The translations under genes were made by a program, and so were the position numbers. From assembly GCF_041521385.1 (NCBI RefSeq), contig NZ_CP168006.1:2355931-2419930 (forward strand): a stretch of DNA of 64,000 bases, written 5' to 3'. Numbering within the stretch: the first letter of the stretch is position 1; each line of letters opens with the position of its first letter. Of this stretch, positions 1 through 8,385 are shown piece by piece. Below the pieces are notes generated by a model. The model ran no database searches. It had not been told where the DNA came from and worked only from the letters and a program-made list of their open reading frames with translations. Source of the DNA: Alcaligenes faecalis. GTDB lineage: Bacteria > Pseudomonadota > Gammaproteobacteria > Burkholderiales > Burkholderiaceae_B.

Positions 1-649
1 GCATGCTGGCATAGGCGTAAGGGATCACCACGGGCGAGCGCAGTTTTTCGCGCAGGTCTTTCAGACGGCGCTTGGCCAGTACGTAGGCTTCGGGCTGGGC
101 GGGATCGGCGTAGACCAGCAGGTAGGTGCGACCAGCCAGATTATCCACAATGACCAGCTCGTCCACTTGCAGCAACATGATGTCCGGTACGCCTTCTTCC
201 TGATCAGCAGGGAAGGGTTTGCGGTTCATGCCCAGGGACGGTTCGATGTGGCGCACGGTGTCGTAGCCGAAGTAACCGGCCAGACCACCTGCAAAGCGGG
301 GCATGCCAGGGCGCAGGGCCACTTTGAAGCGGGCCTGGAATTGTTCGATGAATTCCAGCGGATCGCCTTCGGCTGTTTCGACAACCTTGCCATCGTGCAG
401 CACTTGGGTATGACGGCCATAGCTGCGGATCACGGTACGGGCAGGCAGGCCAATAAAGGAGTAGCGACCAAACTGTTCGCCGCCCACAACCGATTCCATC
501 AGGCAGCTGTAACGCCCACCTTCGGGGCCGTTGTGCGCCAGTTTCAGATAAATCGACAGGGGCGTATCCAGGTCGGCGTAGGTTTCCGCAATCAGGGGAA
601 TGCGGTTAAAGCCTTCTGCTGCTAGGGCATTGAATTCTATTTCTGTCAT
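1..649 (-). CDS. trpE: Anthranilate synthase component I, N-terminal part (runs off the left edge)
   Basis: First enzyme of tryptophan synthesis: with the glutaminase subunit TrpG it makes anthranilate from chorismate in the cytoplasm. The minus strand reads from ATG at 649 without a stop to base 1. The first residues (MTEIEFNALAAEGFNRIPL) and the following segment with LESVVGGEQFGRYSFIG are typical of TrpE; the LES motif belongs to the tryptophan-feedback site in this family. About 216 residues are visible, so the catalytic chorismate-binding domain lies outside the window. GAGA just upstream of the ATG can serve as ribosome binding site. The gene follows gph and a Trp-codon leader peptide with a terminator (see those entries), so expression is probably controlled by attenuation. 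Confidence 0.93.
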   Translation of the reverse strand, partial: MTEIEFNALAAEGFNRIPLIAETYADLDTPLSIYLKLAHNGPEGGRYSCLMESVVGGEQFGRYSFIGLPARTVIRSYGRHTQVLHDGKVVETAEGDPLEFIEQFQARFKVALRPGMPRFAGGLAGYFGYDTVRHIEPSLGMNRKPFPADQEEGVPDIMLLQVDELVIVDNLAGRTYLLVYADPAQPEAYVLAKRRLKDLREKLRSPVVIPYAYASM

Positions 650-692
650 TGGGATCTCGAGGGTCAGTGGGTACGACGAGCCGGACAGAAAC

Positions 693-724
693 AAAAAAAG
701 CCCGGTCGTTGTGATTACCGGGCT
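693..724 (-). terminator. Intrinsic terminator of the trpE leader (attenuator)
   Basis: On the minus strand an 8-bp stem (AGCCCGGT/ACCGGGCT, arms 717-724 and 699-706) is followed at once by a run of seven T. It lies between the leader peptide stop and the trpE start, exactly where a trp attenuator is expected. The competing antiterminator stem was not resolved by eye. Confidence 0.85.
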
Positions 725-787
725 TATTTTCCTGGAGGCGGTCCGCTGTGTACTACTTTGCAGGGACGCCAGACTTCAAGGTTATAT

Positions 788-859
788 CTACCCGATACAC
801 GAACGCCACCAGCGCCAATAAGCGCCGTAAATTGTGGATGCGTGAGTGCGAGTAGACAT
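788..859 (-). CDS. trpL: trp leader peptide (23 aa) with tandem Trp codons
   Basis: A 23-codon reading frame begins with ATG at 859 and ends with TAG at 788-790. Near its C-terminus it reads Tyr-Trp-Arg-Trp-Trp-Arg, three Trp codons in four positions, an extreme density for so short a peptide. It lies 64 bases before the terminator and about 140 bases before trpE. The established model is that ribosome stalling at these Trp codons when charged tRNA-Trp is scarce prevents terminator formation. The start codon is only 5 bases downstream of the gph stop codon and no clear Shine-Dalgarno sequence is seen; a TAAAAT just upstream of the ATG could be a -10 box, which would make the leader nearly leaderless. 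That last point is a weak inference. Confidence 0.85.
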   Translation of the reverse strand: MSTRTHASTIYGAYWRWWRSCIG

Positions 860-864
860 GAATT

Positions 865-1545
865 TTATGACGTGAATACAGGGTTGCGTTTGTTGCGCAG
901 CCAAATGGCGGCGTCGGCAATAGAGGCAACTATACCATCGGAATCTAGGCTTTGCACATCCTTGCCTTCGTTATAGCCGTAGGGCACCAACAGTACGGGG
1001 ATGTGAGCTGCGCGCGCTGCCTGGGCGTCATTCATGGAATCCCCAATGACCAAAGCCTGTTCGGGAGCCAGTTTCATTTGCTCGCAGGCGTAGATAAAAG
1101 GCATGGGGTCGGGCTTTTTGCGCGGGCAGGTATCGCCGCCCACTACCAGCTCGAAATAGGGGCTTAAACCTGTTTGTTCCAGCAAGGGGCGCGCAAATTG
1201 CTCAGGTTTGTTGGTGACGACGGCCAGGCGTAATCCTTGGCTTGTAAAGTCGTTCAATCCGTCTAGTACACCGGGATAGAGGCGGCTGTGTTGGCCATTA
1301 CATAATTGGTAATGGTAATAAAATGATTCCAATGCCTGGGTATGGTTGTCAGGAGGGTTTGGCAGGTCTGCCAAGGCGCGTCGCACCAGGTTTTCTGAGC
1401 CTTTACCCACGAAAGTGGCGATACGCTCCTCTGGAAGCACAGGCAGGCCCAGGTCAAGACGCATGGCATTACATGCCGAGGCCAAATCAGGAATGGTGTC
1501 CAGGAGGGTGCCATCCAAATCAAACAGTACAGAGCAAATATTCAT
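865..1545 (-). CDS. gph: Phosphoglycolate phosphatase (HAD superfamily)
   Basis: Removes phosphate from 2-phosphoglycolate in the cytoplasm, as a housekeeping metabolite-repair step. The start chosen is ATG at 1545, giving 226 residues and placing the HAD motif I (LFDLDGTLLDT) at residues 7-17. Motif II is seen in VVTNKP, the motif III lysine in CPRKKPDP, and motif IV in VIGDSMNDAQAA. An upstream TTG at 1569 is possible but lies outside the conserved region. The ribosome binding site is weak. The gene precedes trpL-trpE on the same strand; rpe, often its neighbour in related bacteria, is here separated by a gene on the other strand. Confidence 0.92.
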   Translation of the reverse strand: MNICSVLFDLDGTLLDTIPDLASACNAMRLDLGLPVLPEERIATFVGKGSENLVRRALADLPNPPDNHTQALESFYYHYQLCNGQHSRLYPGVLDGLNDFTSQGLRLAVVTNKPEQFARPLLEQTGLSPYFELVVGGDTCPRKKPDPMPFIYACEQMKLAPEQALVIGDSMNDAQAARAAHIPVLLVPYGYNEGKDVQSLDSDGIVASIADAAIWLRNKRNPVFTS

Positions 1546-1755
1546 CTTTTTGTAGCGAGTTTGTGACAAAATATTGTCGAATTCCTGTTAAGGTCGAACA
1601 GAAACAGTTTTCGGAAAATCGAGTTTTCATTTCGTTTGATTCATCATGTTAAAGCTCCTTACTGCGCGCGGGCTTATCAATTTAGTGAGCAAACCATATT
1701 TTGGTACAAGATTGGCTTTCGATAGTCTGTTCAGAAAGGCCCTAGGAGCGGAAGA

Positions 1756-3558
1756 ATGATGCTCGAGACATTTCATCAGATTCTCGCAGAAAAACAAGTT
1801 ACGTCCGTGTTCCAGCCTATTGTCGATCTGCAGTCTGGCTTGATTCTGGGCTATGAGGGCTTGATCCGAGGGCCGAAGGACAGCAGTTTTTATTCGCCTT
1901 TGGCCTTGTTTGACGCTGCCCGGCAGTGCGGACGTTTATGGGATCTGGAAGCACTGTGCTGTCATACCTTGGTCAGTAGCTTTAATCAGCAGGGTTTGGC
2001 TGGCAAATTGTTTTTGAACTCCAGCCCGGATGTCGTGATGGGGCTGTTGCCTTCGGCCCGCATTGAACCGCGTACGGGCATGCCACAACTCGATGGTATC
2101 GATTGGAGCCGGGTGGTGGTCGAGCTGACCGAGTCCGAGCGCACCGACAGCTACGACTATTTGAATCAGGCGCTTGATTTATACCGAAAAGAAGGCTTGC
2201 AGTTTGCGATTGACGATTTGGGCGAAGGTTACGCCTCGCTGCGCTTGTGGTCCGAGTTGCGACCTGAATACGTCAAGATCGATAAATATTTTGTGCGCGA
2301 TATTGATACTGATGTGCTCAAGCAGCAATTGGTGCGTTCCATTTGCGATATTGCCAGCCACGCGCACTCTATTGTAATTGCAGAGGGAATTGAAACCGGG
2401 GCAGAATTGCGCACCTTGCGGTATTTGGGTGTGGCTTGTGGTCAGGGCTATTTGCTGTGTCGGCCTCAACCTAATCCTCCCCCTCAGTTGGAGCCAGCCC
2501 AGGCTGCTTTGTTTGGTCCTTCCACTGTGCGGACACAGCGCCAAGCGCAGGGGCGGGACTCCATGAGTGTACGGCGTTTGCTGCGTGCGGCGCCGGCTGT
2601 CCCGGATCACACCCCGACCAATCGCGTGTATGAGCTCTTTCAAAGCCGTCCTGATGTGAGCGCGGTGGCTTTGTTGCGGGGCGACAGGCCGACGGGGATC
2701 TTGCGTCGTAGTCAGCTTTACGATCAGTTGGCACGTCCTTATCACCGCGAGCTGTATGGCAACAAGCCATGTTCCTTGTTTATTGAAACGCCGCCATTGA
2801 TTGTGGACTGTGATACCAGTTTGCTGGAGCTGGGCACCTTGATGACGCAGGGTGAGGGCGAGGCATTGAGCGATGGGTTCATCATTACGGGGGCGGATGA
2901 GTATTTGGGCTTGGGCTCCAGTGTGGAACTGATGCGTGAAATTACGCAGATTCAGATCATGACGGCCCGCTATGCCAACCCACTGACGCAATTGCCGGGC
3001 AATGTGCCTATTGATGAGCATATTGAGGGCCTGCTGCGTAATCGTCAGAGCTTTGCCGTATGTTACGCAGACCTGGACCATTTCAAACCCTATAACGACT
3101 TGTACGGTTATCGCAAAGGAGATGAGTTACTGCGTTCTATGGCAGAGCTCTTTACTCGATATGCCGTTGCTCGCATGGATTTTGTCGGCCATGTGGGGGG
3201 AGATGACTTTATTCTGGTGTTTACCAGCCCGGACTGGGCTGTGCGCTGCCAAGGTATTTTGGACGAGCTGGAGAAAGAACTGGAGTCCTTGTATCGAATG
3301 GAGCACCGGCAAGCAGGCGGTTACTTGGCTGAAAACCGCCAGGGCGTGCTGGTGTTTCACCCGCTTGTGAGCCTGTCTTTAGGTGTTGTGACGGTTGATG
3401 AGCCCGATTTGTATTCGGGCTCTTTAATTGCAGAGCTGGCGACCTCCGCCAAGGCGCAGGCCAAACGCGTGCAGGGCAACGCCTTGTTTGTGGAGCGTCG
3501 GCGACCAGACAATACATTGCAGCAGGGCTGTTACAGTCGCGCTACGATGTTGCAGTAG
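1756..3558 (+). CDS. EAL-GGDEF cyclic-di-GMP protein with a linker region between the two domains
   Basis: A 600-residue protein without signal peptide or membrane helices, predicted to make or break cyclic di-GMP. The EAL phosphodiesterase domain comes first (about 10-250): EGLIRG at 34-39, ELTESE, IDDLGEGY, VKIDK, AEGIET and GQGYLL are all present, so the metal and catalytic residues look retained. The middle (about 270-400) resembles a CBS-type sensor region. The C-terminal GGDEF domain carries GGDDF at 481-485, a conservative variant of the active-site motif; no canonical RxxD inhibitory site was found just before it. AGGAG lies 7 bases before the ATG. The gene is antisense to its neighbours gph and rpe and probably monocistronic. 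Phosphodiesterase activity is the safer prediction. Confidence 0.88.
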   Translation: MMLETFHQILAEKQVTSVFQPIVDLQSGLILGYEGLIRGPKDSSFYSPLALFDAARQCGRLWDLEALCCHTLVSSFNQQGLAGKLFLNSSPDVVMGLLPSARIEPRTGMPQLDGIDWSRVVVELTESERTDSYDYLNQALDLYRKEGLQFAIDDLGEGYASLRLWSELRPEYVKIDKYFVRDIDTDVLKQQLVRSICDIASHAHSIVIAEGIETGAELRTLRYLGVACGQGYLLCRPQPNPPPQLEPAQAALFGPSTVRTQRQAQGRDSMSVRRLLRAAPAVPDHTPTNRVYELFQSRPDVSAVALLRGDRPTGILRRSQLYDQLARPYHRELYGNKPCSLFIETPPLIVDCDTSLLELGTLMTQGEGEALSDGFIITGADEYLGLGSSVELMREITQIQIMTARYANPLTQLPGNVPIDEHIEGLLRNRQSFAVCYADLDHFKPYNDLYGYRKGDELLRSMAELFTRYAVARMDFVGHVGGDDFILVFTSPDWAVRCQGILDELEKELESLYRMEHRQAGGYLAENRQGVLVFHPLVSLSLGVVTVDEPDLYSGSLIAELATSAKAQAKRVQGNALFVERRRPDNTLQQGCYSRATMLQ

Positions 3559-3613
3559 ATGAGGCAGCAAGGGTTTGCCGCGGCCCTGCCTGTTGGCGGG
3601 CCGGATACCGTAC

Positions 3614-4309
3614 TTAAGCTTGTTCTGCCAAAGCGATTTGAGCACGCATGTCGCGAATGACCTGAGCATAGTCAGGCTGGCCAAAAATAGCCGAACCGGC
3701 CACAAAGGTATCGGCACCGGCAGCACGAATGGCGCCGATATTGTCCACTTTCACGCCACCATCAATTTGCAGCAGAATGGGCTGGCCGCCTTCTGCGGTC
3801 CAGGCATCAATGCGGGCGCGGGCCTGACGCAGCTTGTCCATGGCACTGGGAATGAAGGCCTGGCCACCAAAGCCGGGGTTCACGGACATCAGCAAGACCA
3901 GGTCCAGCTTGTCCATCAAGTGATCCATCCAGTTCAGCGGGGTGGCCGGGTTGAATACCAGGCCGGCCTTACAGCCGTGGTCACGGATCAGCGATAGGGT
4001 GCGATCCACGTGGCGCGAGGCTTCGGGGTGAAAACTGATGTAATCGGCACCGGCTTTGGCAAATTCGGGGATCAGTGCGTCTACGGGTTCCACCATCAGG
4101 TGTACGTCGATGGGGGCGGTGGTGTGGGGGCGCAGCGCGGCACAGACCATGGGACCGAAAGTCAGGTTCGGTACAAAGTGGTTGTCCATGATGTCGCAAT
4201 GAACCCAGTCGGCGCCGGCGGCAATGACATTGCGGACTTCTTCTCCCAGGCGGGCGAAGTCAGCCGATAAAATACTGGGAGCGATACGTGTGGTGCTGGC
4301 TTGGGACAT
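3614..4309 (-). CDS. rpe: Ribulose-phosphate 3-epimerase
   Basis: Interconverts ribulose 5-phosphate and xylulose 5-phosphate in the pentose phosphate pathway. The 231-residue length is normal for the family. Family landmarks are [16 protein letters not shown] at the N-terminus, the metal-binding [37 protein letters not shown] and IDGGV followed by [12 protein letters not shown]. The ATG at 4309 is the natural start. It is divergent from apaG, so the 117 bases between the two starts must hold both promoters. Confidence 0.96.
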   Translation of the reverse strand: MSQASTTRIAPSILSADFARLGEEVRNVIAAGADWVHCDIMDNHFVPNLTFGPMVCAALRPHTTAPIDVHLMVEPVDALIPEFAKAGADYISFHPEASRHVDRTLSLIRDHGCKAGLVFNPATPLNWMDHLMDKLDLVLLMSVNPGFGGQAFIPSAMDKLRQARARIDAWTAEGGQPILLQIDGGVKVDNIGAIRAAGADTFVAGSAIFGQPDYAQVIRDMRAQIALAEQA

Positions 4310-4426
4310 AATAGGTGCCGTAAAGATTAGACATCACGAAAATCGTGGCCGTATGTCATCATTATAGTTTCAAGCGGGGGGCTGTGCAGCGCCCCGTATT
4401 TGTACAGCCGTAACCTGGAATCCATC

Positions 4427-4801
4427 ATGAAGCCTGACGATATTGAGGTGCAAATCACGCCCCAGTACCTGCCTGAGCAATCCGAACCCGAGAGCAATCA
4501 ATACGTTTTTGCCTATACCGTACGGATTACCAACAATGGACAGCAGACGGCCCAGATTATCAGTCGTCACTGGATCATTACAGACGACAATCAGCAGGTT
4601 CAGGAAGTGCGTGGCCTGGGCGTTGTGGGCCAACAGCCGGTGCTGGCTCCAGGCGAGACCTTTGAGTACACCAGTGGCTGTCCCCTGAATACACCGTTTG
4701 GCACCATGCGTGGCAGCTATCAATGTGTGGGTGAAAATGGTGTGCCTTTTGAGGTTCTCATTCAGGAGTTCATCCTTTCCTCCCCCCGTACCTTGCACTA
4801 A
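4427..4801 (+). CDS. apaG: ApaG family protein
   Basis: Small cytoplasmic protein with a fibronectin-III-like fold; its role in bacteria is unclear, with links to cobalt and magnesium tolerance and to nucleotide metabolism in enterobacteria. The ATG at 4427 gives 124 residues, the usual family length, and the typical segments YVFAYTVRITNNG, SRHWIITD, GVVGQQPVLAPGE and FEYTSGCPLNTPFGTMRGSYQ. The 5' region holds a GC-rich hairpin (about 4376-4396). mltA starts 16 bases after its stop, and the series apaG-mltA-flavoprotein-dsbC is probably one transcription unit. Confidence 0.95.
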   Translation: MKPDDIEVQITPQYLPEQSEPESNQYVFAYTVRITNNGQQTAQIISRHWIITDDNQQVQEVRGLGVVGQQPVLAPGETFEYTSGCPLNTPFGTMRGSYQCVGENGVPFEVLIQEFILSSPRTLH

Positions 4802-4816
4802 GGGCCAAACCCAGCC

Positions 4817-6112
4817 ATGAAGTTAATTTATTGCGTGCCAGCCGTACTGCTGGCATTAAGCGCCTGTTCAAGCACGCCTGTGGATCAGGGCTCTTCGTCA
4901 ACGGCTCCGGGCACCGCAGACAGTGGTTCTGATATCGCCTTGCAGCCTTTGCAGGTGCCGTCCTTGTCGGCTCTGCCGGACACCCCGGCGCGAACACTGG
5001 CGGGGCGCTACCAGGCGGTGAACTGGTCCACCTTGCCGGGTTGGCAGGCAGATTCGTTGGATCACGTCTGGAAAGGCTTTATCAATAATTGCAAAGGCTT
5101 GATGCGCCCGGTCAGCGGCTCGCTGGCCATGCCTGCGCGTGCCAATCCCCGTGCCTGGCAACCCGTGTGTCAGGCAGCGGCGTCGGCAGGTCTGAATGCC
5201 GACACCACAGACACAGCCGCTGTGCGTGATTTCCTGCAGCAGCAACTACAGCCCTGGCGTTTGCTGACTGGCGATGGCAAGGTGGCTCAGAATACGGTCA
5301 CGGGTTATTACGAGCCGTTGCTCAAGGCCTCGCGTACACGTAGCTCCAGCTATCAATGGCCGCTTTTCGCTGCACCGGATGATTTGTTGACGATTGATCT
5401 GGGTAGCTTGTATCCCGAGCTGGCTGGCAAGCGTATTCGCGGCAAGCAAGTGGGTAAACGCATTGTGCCTTACGACACACGCGAGCAGATTGTCTCCAGG
5501 CAGGATCGGCAGCCGCCCGTGATCGTGTATGCAGAAGATCCGGTAGAGGGCTTTTTCTTGCAGATCCAAGGCTCGGGTCGTGCGGTCTTGCCCGATGGCA
5601 GCGCCGTGCGACTGGCTTATGCCGATCATAACGGTCGTCCCTATGCGTCGGTGGGCCAATGGTTGGCCAAGCAAGGTGAGATGCCTTTGGCGCAAACCTC
5701 CATGCAAAACATCAAAGCCTGGGCCAAGCGCAACCCGCATCGCGTTCAGGAAATGATGAATGTCAATACGGCCATGGTGTTCTTCCGTGAAGAGGCTATT
5801 GTGGACCCGGAACTGGGGCCTAAAGGCGCCTATGGCATTCCCTTGATTGGTCTACGCTCCGTTGCCGTTGACCCTACTTATGTGCCGTTGGGCACACCGG
5901 TGTACCTGGCCACTTCGCAGCCTGCCACTAAGCAGCCTTTGCAGCGGCTGGTCTTTGCCCAGGACACGGGGGCGGCCATCAAGGGACCGGCACGTACCGA
6001 CTTGTACTGGGGAACGGGAGATCAGGCTGGTGCGCAGGCCGGGCGCATGAAGCAGCAAGGTCAAATGTGGCTGTTGTGGCCACGTCAGGCAGGAGCACCG
6101 AGCGCACGATGA
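4817..6112 (+). CDS. mltA: Membrane-bound lytic murein transglycosylase A (lipoprotein)
   Basis: Cleaves peptidoglycan glycan strands with formation of 1,6-anhydromuramic acid, attached to the outer membrane from the periplasmic side. The N-terminus is a lipoprotein signal with lipobox LSAC, the acylated cysteine being residue 17. The central MltA domain contains TGYYEPLL, and the 3D domain near the C-terminus contains VDPTYVPLGTPVYL and FAQDTGAAIKGPARTDLYWG, including the aspartates typical of the family. Length 431 residues. Its stop codon overlaps the ATG of the next gene (ATGA), which suggests translational coupling. Confidence 0.95.
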   Translation: MKLIYCVPAVLLALSACSSTPVDQGSSSTAPGTADSGSDIALQPLQVPSLSALPDTPARTLAGRYQAVNWSTLPGWQADSLDHVWKGFINNCKGLMRPVSGSLAMPARANPRAWQPVCQAAASAGLNADTTDTAAVRDFLQQQLQPWRLLTGDGKVAQNTVTGYYEPLLKASRTRSSSYQWPLFAAPDDLLTIDLGSLYPELAGKRIRGKQVGKRIVPYDTREQIVSRQDRQPPVIVYAEDPVEGFFLQIQGSGRAVLPDGSAVRLAYADHNGRPYASVGQWLAKQGEMPLAQTSMQNIKAWAKRNPHRVQEMMNVNTAMVFFREEAIVDPELGPKGAYGIPLIGLRSVAVDPTYVPLGTPVYLATSQPATKQPLQRLVFAQDTGAAIKGPARTDLYWGTGDQAGAQAGRMKQQGQMWLLWPRQAGAPSAR

Positions 6113-7302
6113 GCAAAGAACGGATTGTGGTGTGTGGCGGGGCCTTGGCCGGGATGGCCAGTGCCCTGGGTTTACGCAAGGCGGGGTTTGATGTCAGCAT
6201 CTTGTCGCCCGCTTACAAGCCTATGGCGCTGGCGGCGGGACAATATCACCCCCGTGTCTATGCCGTCTCAGTTGCCAGCCAGAACTTTCTGGCGCAGTTG
6301 GGTGCCTGGAACTTGATGTCGACCCAGCGTATTTCGCCGGTGCAAGCCATGGAAGTCCATGGTGATGGCGGTGCTTGCCTGAATTTGCATGCCTGGCAGG
6401 ATGCGCAGGATTATTTGGCCTGGATCGTTGAATCCGGCCAGATGGAGCAGGCACTGTATCAGGCGCTGCAAGTGTTTGGTGTGCCCTGGATTGAAGACCG
6501 CTTTGAGCGTCTGGAAGGCCATACCATCGTTACCGCCGGGCAAAAGCGTATCAGTGCCGATTTGTTTGTGGGTGCCGATGGTGCTCGGTCTGGCCTGCGC
6601 TCTGCTGCCGGTATTGAGCATCAGGGGCGTGAGTATGGGGACGCTGGTTTGGTGGCTCACTTCAACGTAGAGCGATCGCACCAGCAAGTCGCCCTGCAGT
6701 GGTTTACCGGCGATTCGATTCTGGCCCTGTTGCCTATACCGGATGTGGATGGCAAAGCGCAAGTTTCCATGGTCTGGTCCGTGCCGCAAGCACAGGCAGA
6801 CAAGGTACTGGCTATGCCTTCAGATGAGCAGGCGCAGTATCTGCAAAACAGTGTGTTCTCCCTATCCAATGGCCGTTTGGGGCAGCTCAGTTTGCGCAGT
6901 CCTGTATATGGTTTCCCTTTGACTTTTGAGCGTAGCGGCCTGGTGTCGCCCGGCGTGGCCTTGGTCGGTGATGCGGCGCATCGCGTGCATCCCTTGGCCG
7001 GTCAGGGCTTGAATCTGGGCCTGGGCGATATCGAGGCCCTGATCAAGGTTTTGTCCGAGCGCGGTCCGCATTATTCGGTTGGGGATATGCGTGTGCTCAA
7101 TCGCTACAAGCGCGCTCGCGCTGAGCCGATTGCGGCCATGCGGGCTGCCACGGATGGCTTGTACCGTCTGTTTGCAGCGCCGGGAGCACCGGCCTCCATG
7201 TTGCGCAATGCCGGCATGCAAGTGGTAGACCGCCTGCCTTGGGTTAAACGTCGTCTGATTGCGCATGCGGCTGGAATCAAGCCAGGCGCACTTTTGTTCT
7301 AA
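6109..7302 (+). CDS. UbiH/UbiF-family FAD-dependent monooxygenase
   Basis: Class A flavoprotein hydroxylase of the UbiH/COQ6 group, most likely a ring hydroxylase of ubiquinone synthesis. The ATG at 6109 overlaps the mltA stop. The dinucleotide-binding loop VCGGALAG is at the N-terminus (first Gly of the classical GxGxxG kept as GGALAG), LFVGADGARSGLR is the DG motif, and GDAAHRVHPLAGQGLNLG (from residue 287) is the GD motif that contacts the FAD ribityl chain. Length 397 residues. Which ring position it hydroxylates cannot be told from the sequence. The pairing with a dsbC-type gene downstream is commonly seen in related betaproteobacteria (general knowledge). Confidence 0.88.
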   Translation: MSKERIVVCGGALAGMASALGLRKAGFDVSILSPAYKPMALAAGQYHPRVYAVSVASQNFLAQLGAWNLMSTQRISPVQAMEVHGDGGACLNLHAWQDAQDYLAWIVESGQMEQALYQALQVFGVPWIEDRFERLEGHTIVTAGQKRISADLFVGADGARSGLRSAAGIEHQGREYGDAGLVAHFNVERSHQQVALQWFTGDSILALLPIPDVDGKAQVSMVWSVPQAQADKVLAMPSDEQAQYLQNSVFSLSNGRLGQLSLRSPVYGFPLTFERSGLVSPGVALVGDAAHRVHPLAGQGLNLGLGDIEALIKVLSERGPHYSVGDMRVLNRYKRARAEPIAAMRAATDGLYRLFAAPGAPASMLRNAGMQVVDRLPWVKRRLIAHAAGIKPGALLF

Positions 7303-7341
7303 GGCCGCTAGAGTCTTGTTGATTAGCAAAGGAAGTACATC

Positions 7342-8073
7342 ATGATGTTGCATCTTCGTTCTGTCTTGGCCCTGGCGCTTTGGTCGCTGTGCGGCCTGGT
7401 CCAGGCGGCCAGCCCCAGCAAAATAGACGCTCGGTTCGAGGCCACACGCCAGGCGTTTGAAGCCGTTTTCCCGGGTGTGACGGTGGATGGCATTCGCGCC
7501 ACACCGTTTCCCAATCTGCTGGAAGTGGAGGTCGGCGGAACCTTGCTTTATACCGATCCACAGGCCAACTTCGTAATGCAGGGGTCTTTATTGGATAGTA
7601 AAAACCGAATTGATTTGACCGAGCAGCGCATGCAGGAGCTCAGCCGTGTTTCACTGAATGACTTACCACTGGATAAGGCCATTAAGTTGGTGAAAGGCGA
7701 TGGTAGTCGCCACATGGTGATTTTTGAAGATCCCAATTGTGGTTATTGCAAACGTCTGCATACAACGTTGCAGGAGATCGACAATGTTACGGTTTATAGC
7801 CTGATGTTCCCCATTCTGGGCCCCGATAGCCGCCGGAAAGCCGAGGATATCTGGTGCGCACAGAACCCAGCTAAAACCTTGAGTGAGTGGATGGGGGATG
7901 GGGTCCGGCCCGAGAAAGCCTCGTGTGAGCATCCCTTGGATCAGATACAGGCTGCTGGGCAGAAGCTGCGCATTCGAGCCACACCAGCGATTTATTTTGC
8001 CGATGGCAGTCGTGTGGATGGTTGGTTACCCGCTGCCCAGTTGCAGTCGCGCTTGGACGCTGCTGCCCAGTAA
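7342..8073 (+). CDS. dsbC: Periplasmic thiol:disulfide interchange protein, DsbC family
   Basis: Disulfide isomerase that corrects wrong disulfides in periplasmic proteins, working with the membrane protein DsbD. A signal peptide covers about residues 1-23 (cleavage near VQAAS). An N-terminal dimerisation region with the VDGIRATPFPNLLEVEVGG segment is followed by the thioredoxin fold with the active site C133-G-Y-C136 after FEDPN, and by the cis-proline region IRATPAIYF. A second cysteine pair (C in DIWCAQ and in KASCEHP) matches the structural disulfide of DsbC. AGGAA lies 7 bases before the ATG. A strong terminator follows. Confidence 0.93.
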   Translation: MMLHLRSVLALALWSLCGLVQAASPSKIDARFEATRQAFEAVFPGVTVDGIRATPFPNLLEVEVGGTLLYTDPQANFVMQGSLLDSKNRIDLTEQRMQELSRVSLNDLPLDKAIKLVKGDGSRHMVIFEDPNCGYCKRLHTTLQEIDNVTVYSLMFPILGPDSRRKAEDIWCAQNPAKTLSEWMGDGVRPEKASCEHPLDQIQAAGQKLRIRATPAIYFADGSRVDGWLPAAQLQSRLDAAAQ

Positions 8074-8100
8074 GTATTCTGGCTGGTCTTGAGCTAGAGC

Positions 8101-8124
8101 AACCCGCTTTCGAGCGGGTTTTTT
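8101..8124 (+). terminator. Intrinsic terminator after dsbC
   Basis: 8-bp stem AACCCGCT/AGCGGGTT with a TTCG tetraloop followed by a run of T. It closes the apaG-mltA-flavoprotein-dsbC unit. Confidence 0.92.
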
Positions 8125-8385
8125 ATGCCCGTGTGTTATGAAAACTATAATTATTTGCTCTGTGGGTATTTTAAAAAAACAGTATTGGAAAATAATCCTG
8201 ATCACTTTCAGAGGGTAAGACGGGCATTGTTTTGAAGACAAAAAATTTCAAAAGCCACATTTGACCATTCTTTACTTTGTGCTCTGTACCCTAGAAGTGA
8301 TAATTCCAACTATTGATAAAAAATAGTATTGTCGGCCTGCGCTTGGTTCATCGCTGCACTGACAATAATTAAATAGTAGGCGCTT
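8125..8385 (+). promoter_or_regulatory. AT-rich intergenic region upstream of the EAL-fusion regulator
   Basis: About 260 bases, clearly more AT-rich than the flanking genes, with no reading frame that looks coding. It holds an inverted repeat TATTGTC (8327-8333)/GACAATA (8361-8367) just before the start codon at 8386, which could be an operator for the downstream regulator. No convincing -35/-10 pair could be fixed by eye. Confidence 0.4.

Noticed and set aside
167..625. 152-aa plus-strand open frame at the left edge
   Set aside because: It is the antisense shadow of trpE, whose family motifs are clear on the minus strand.
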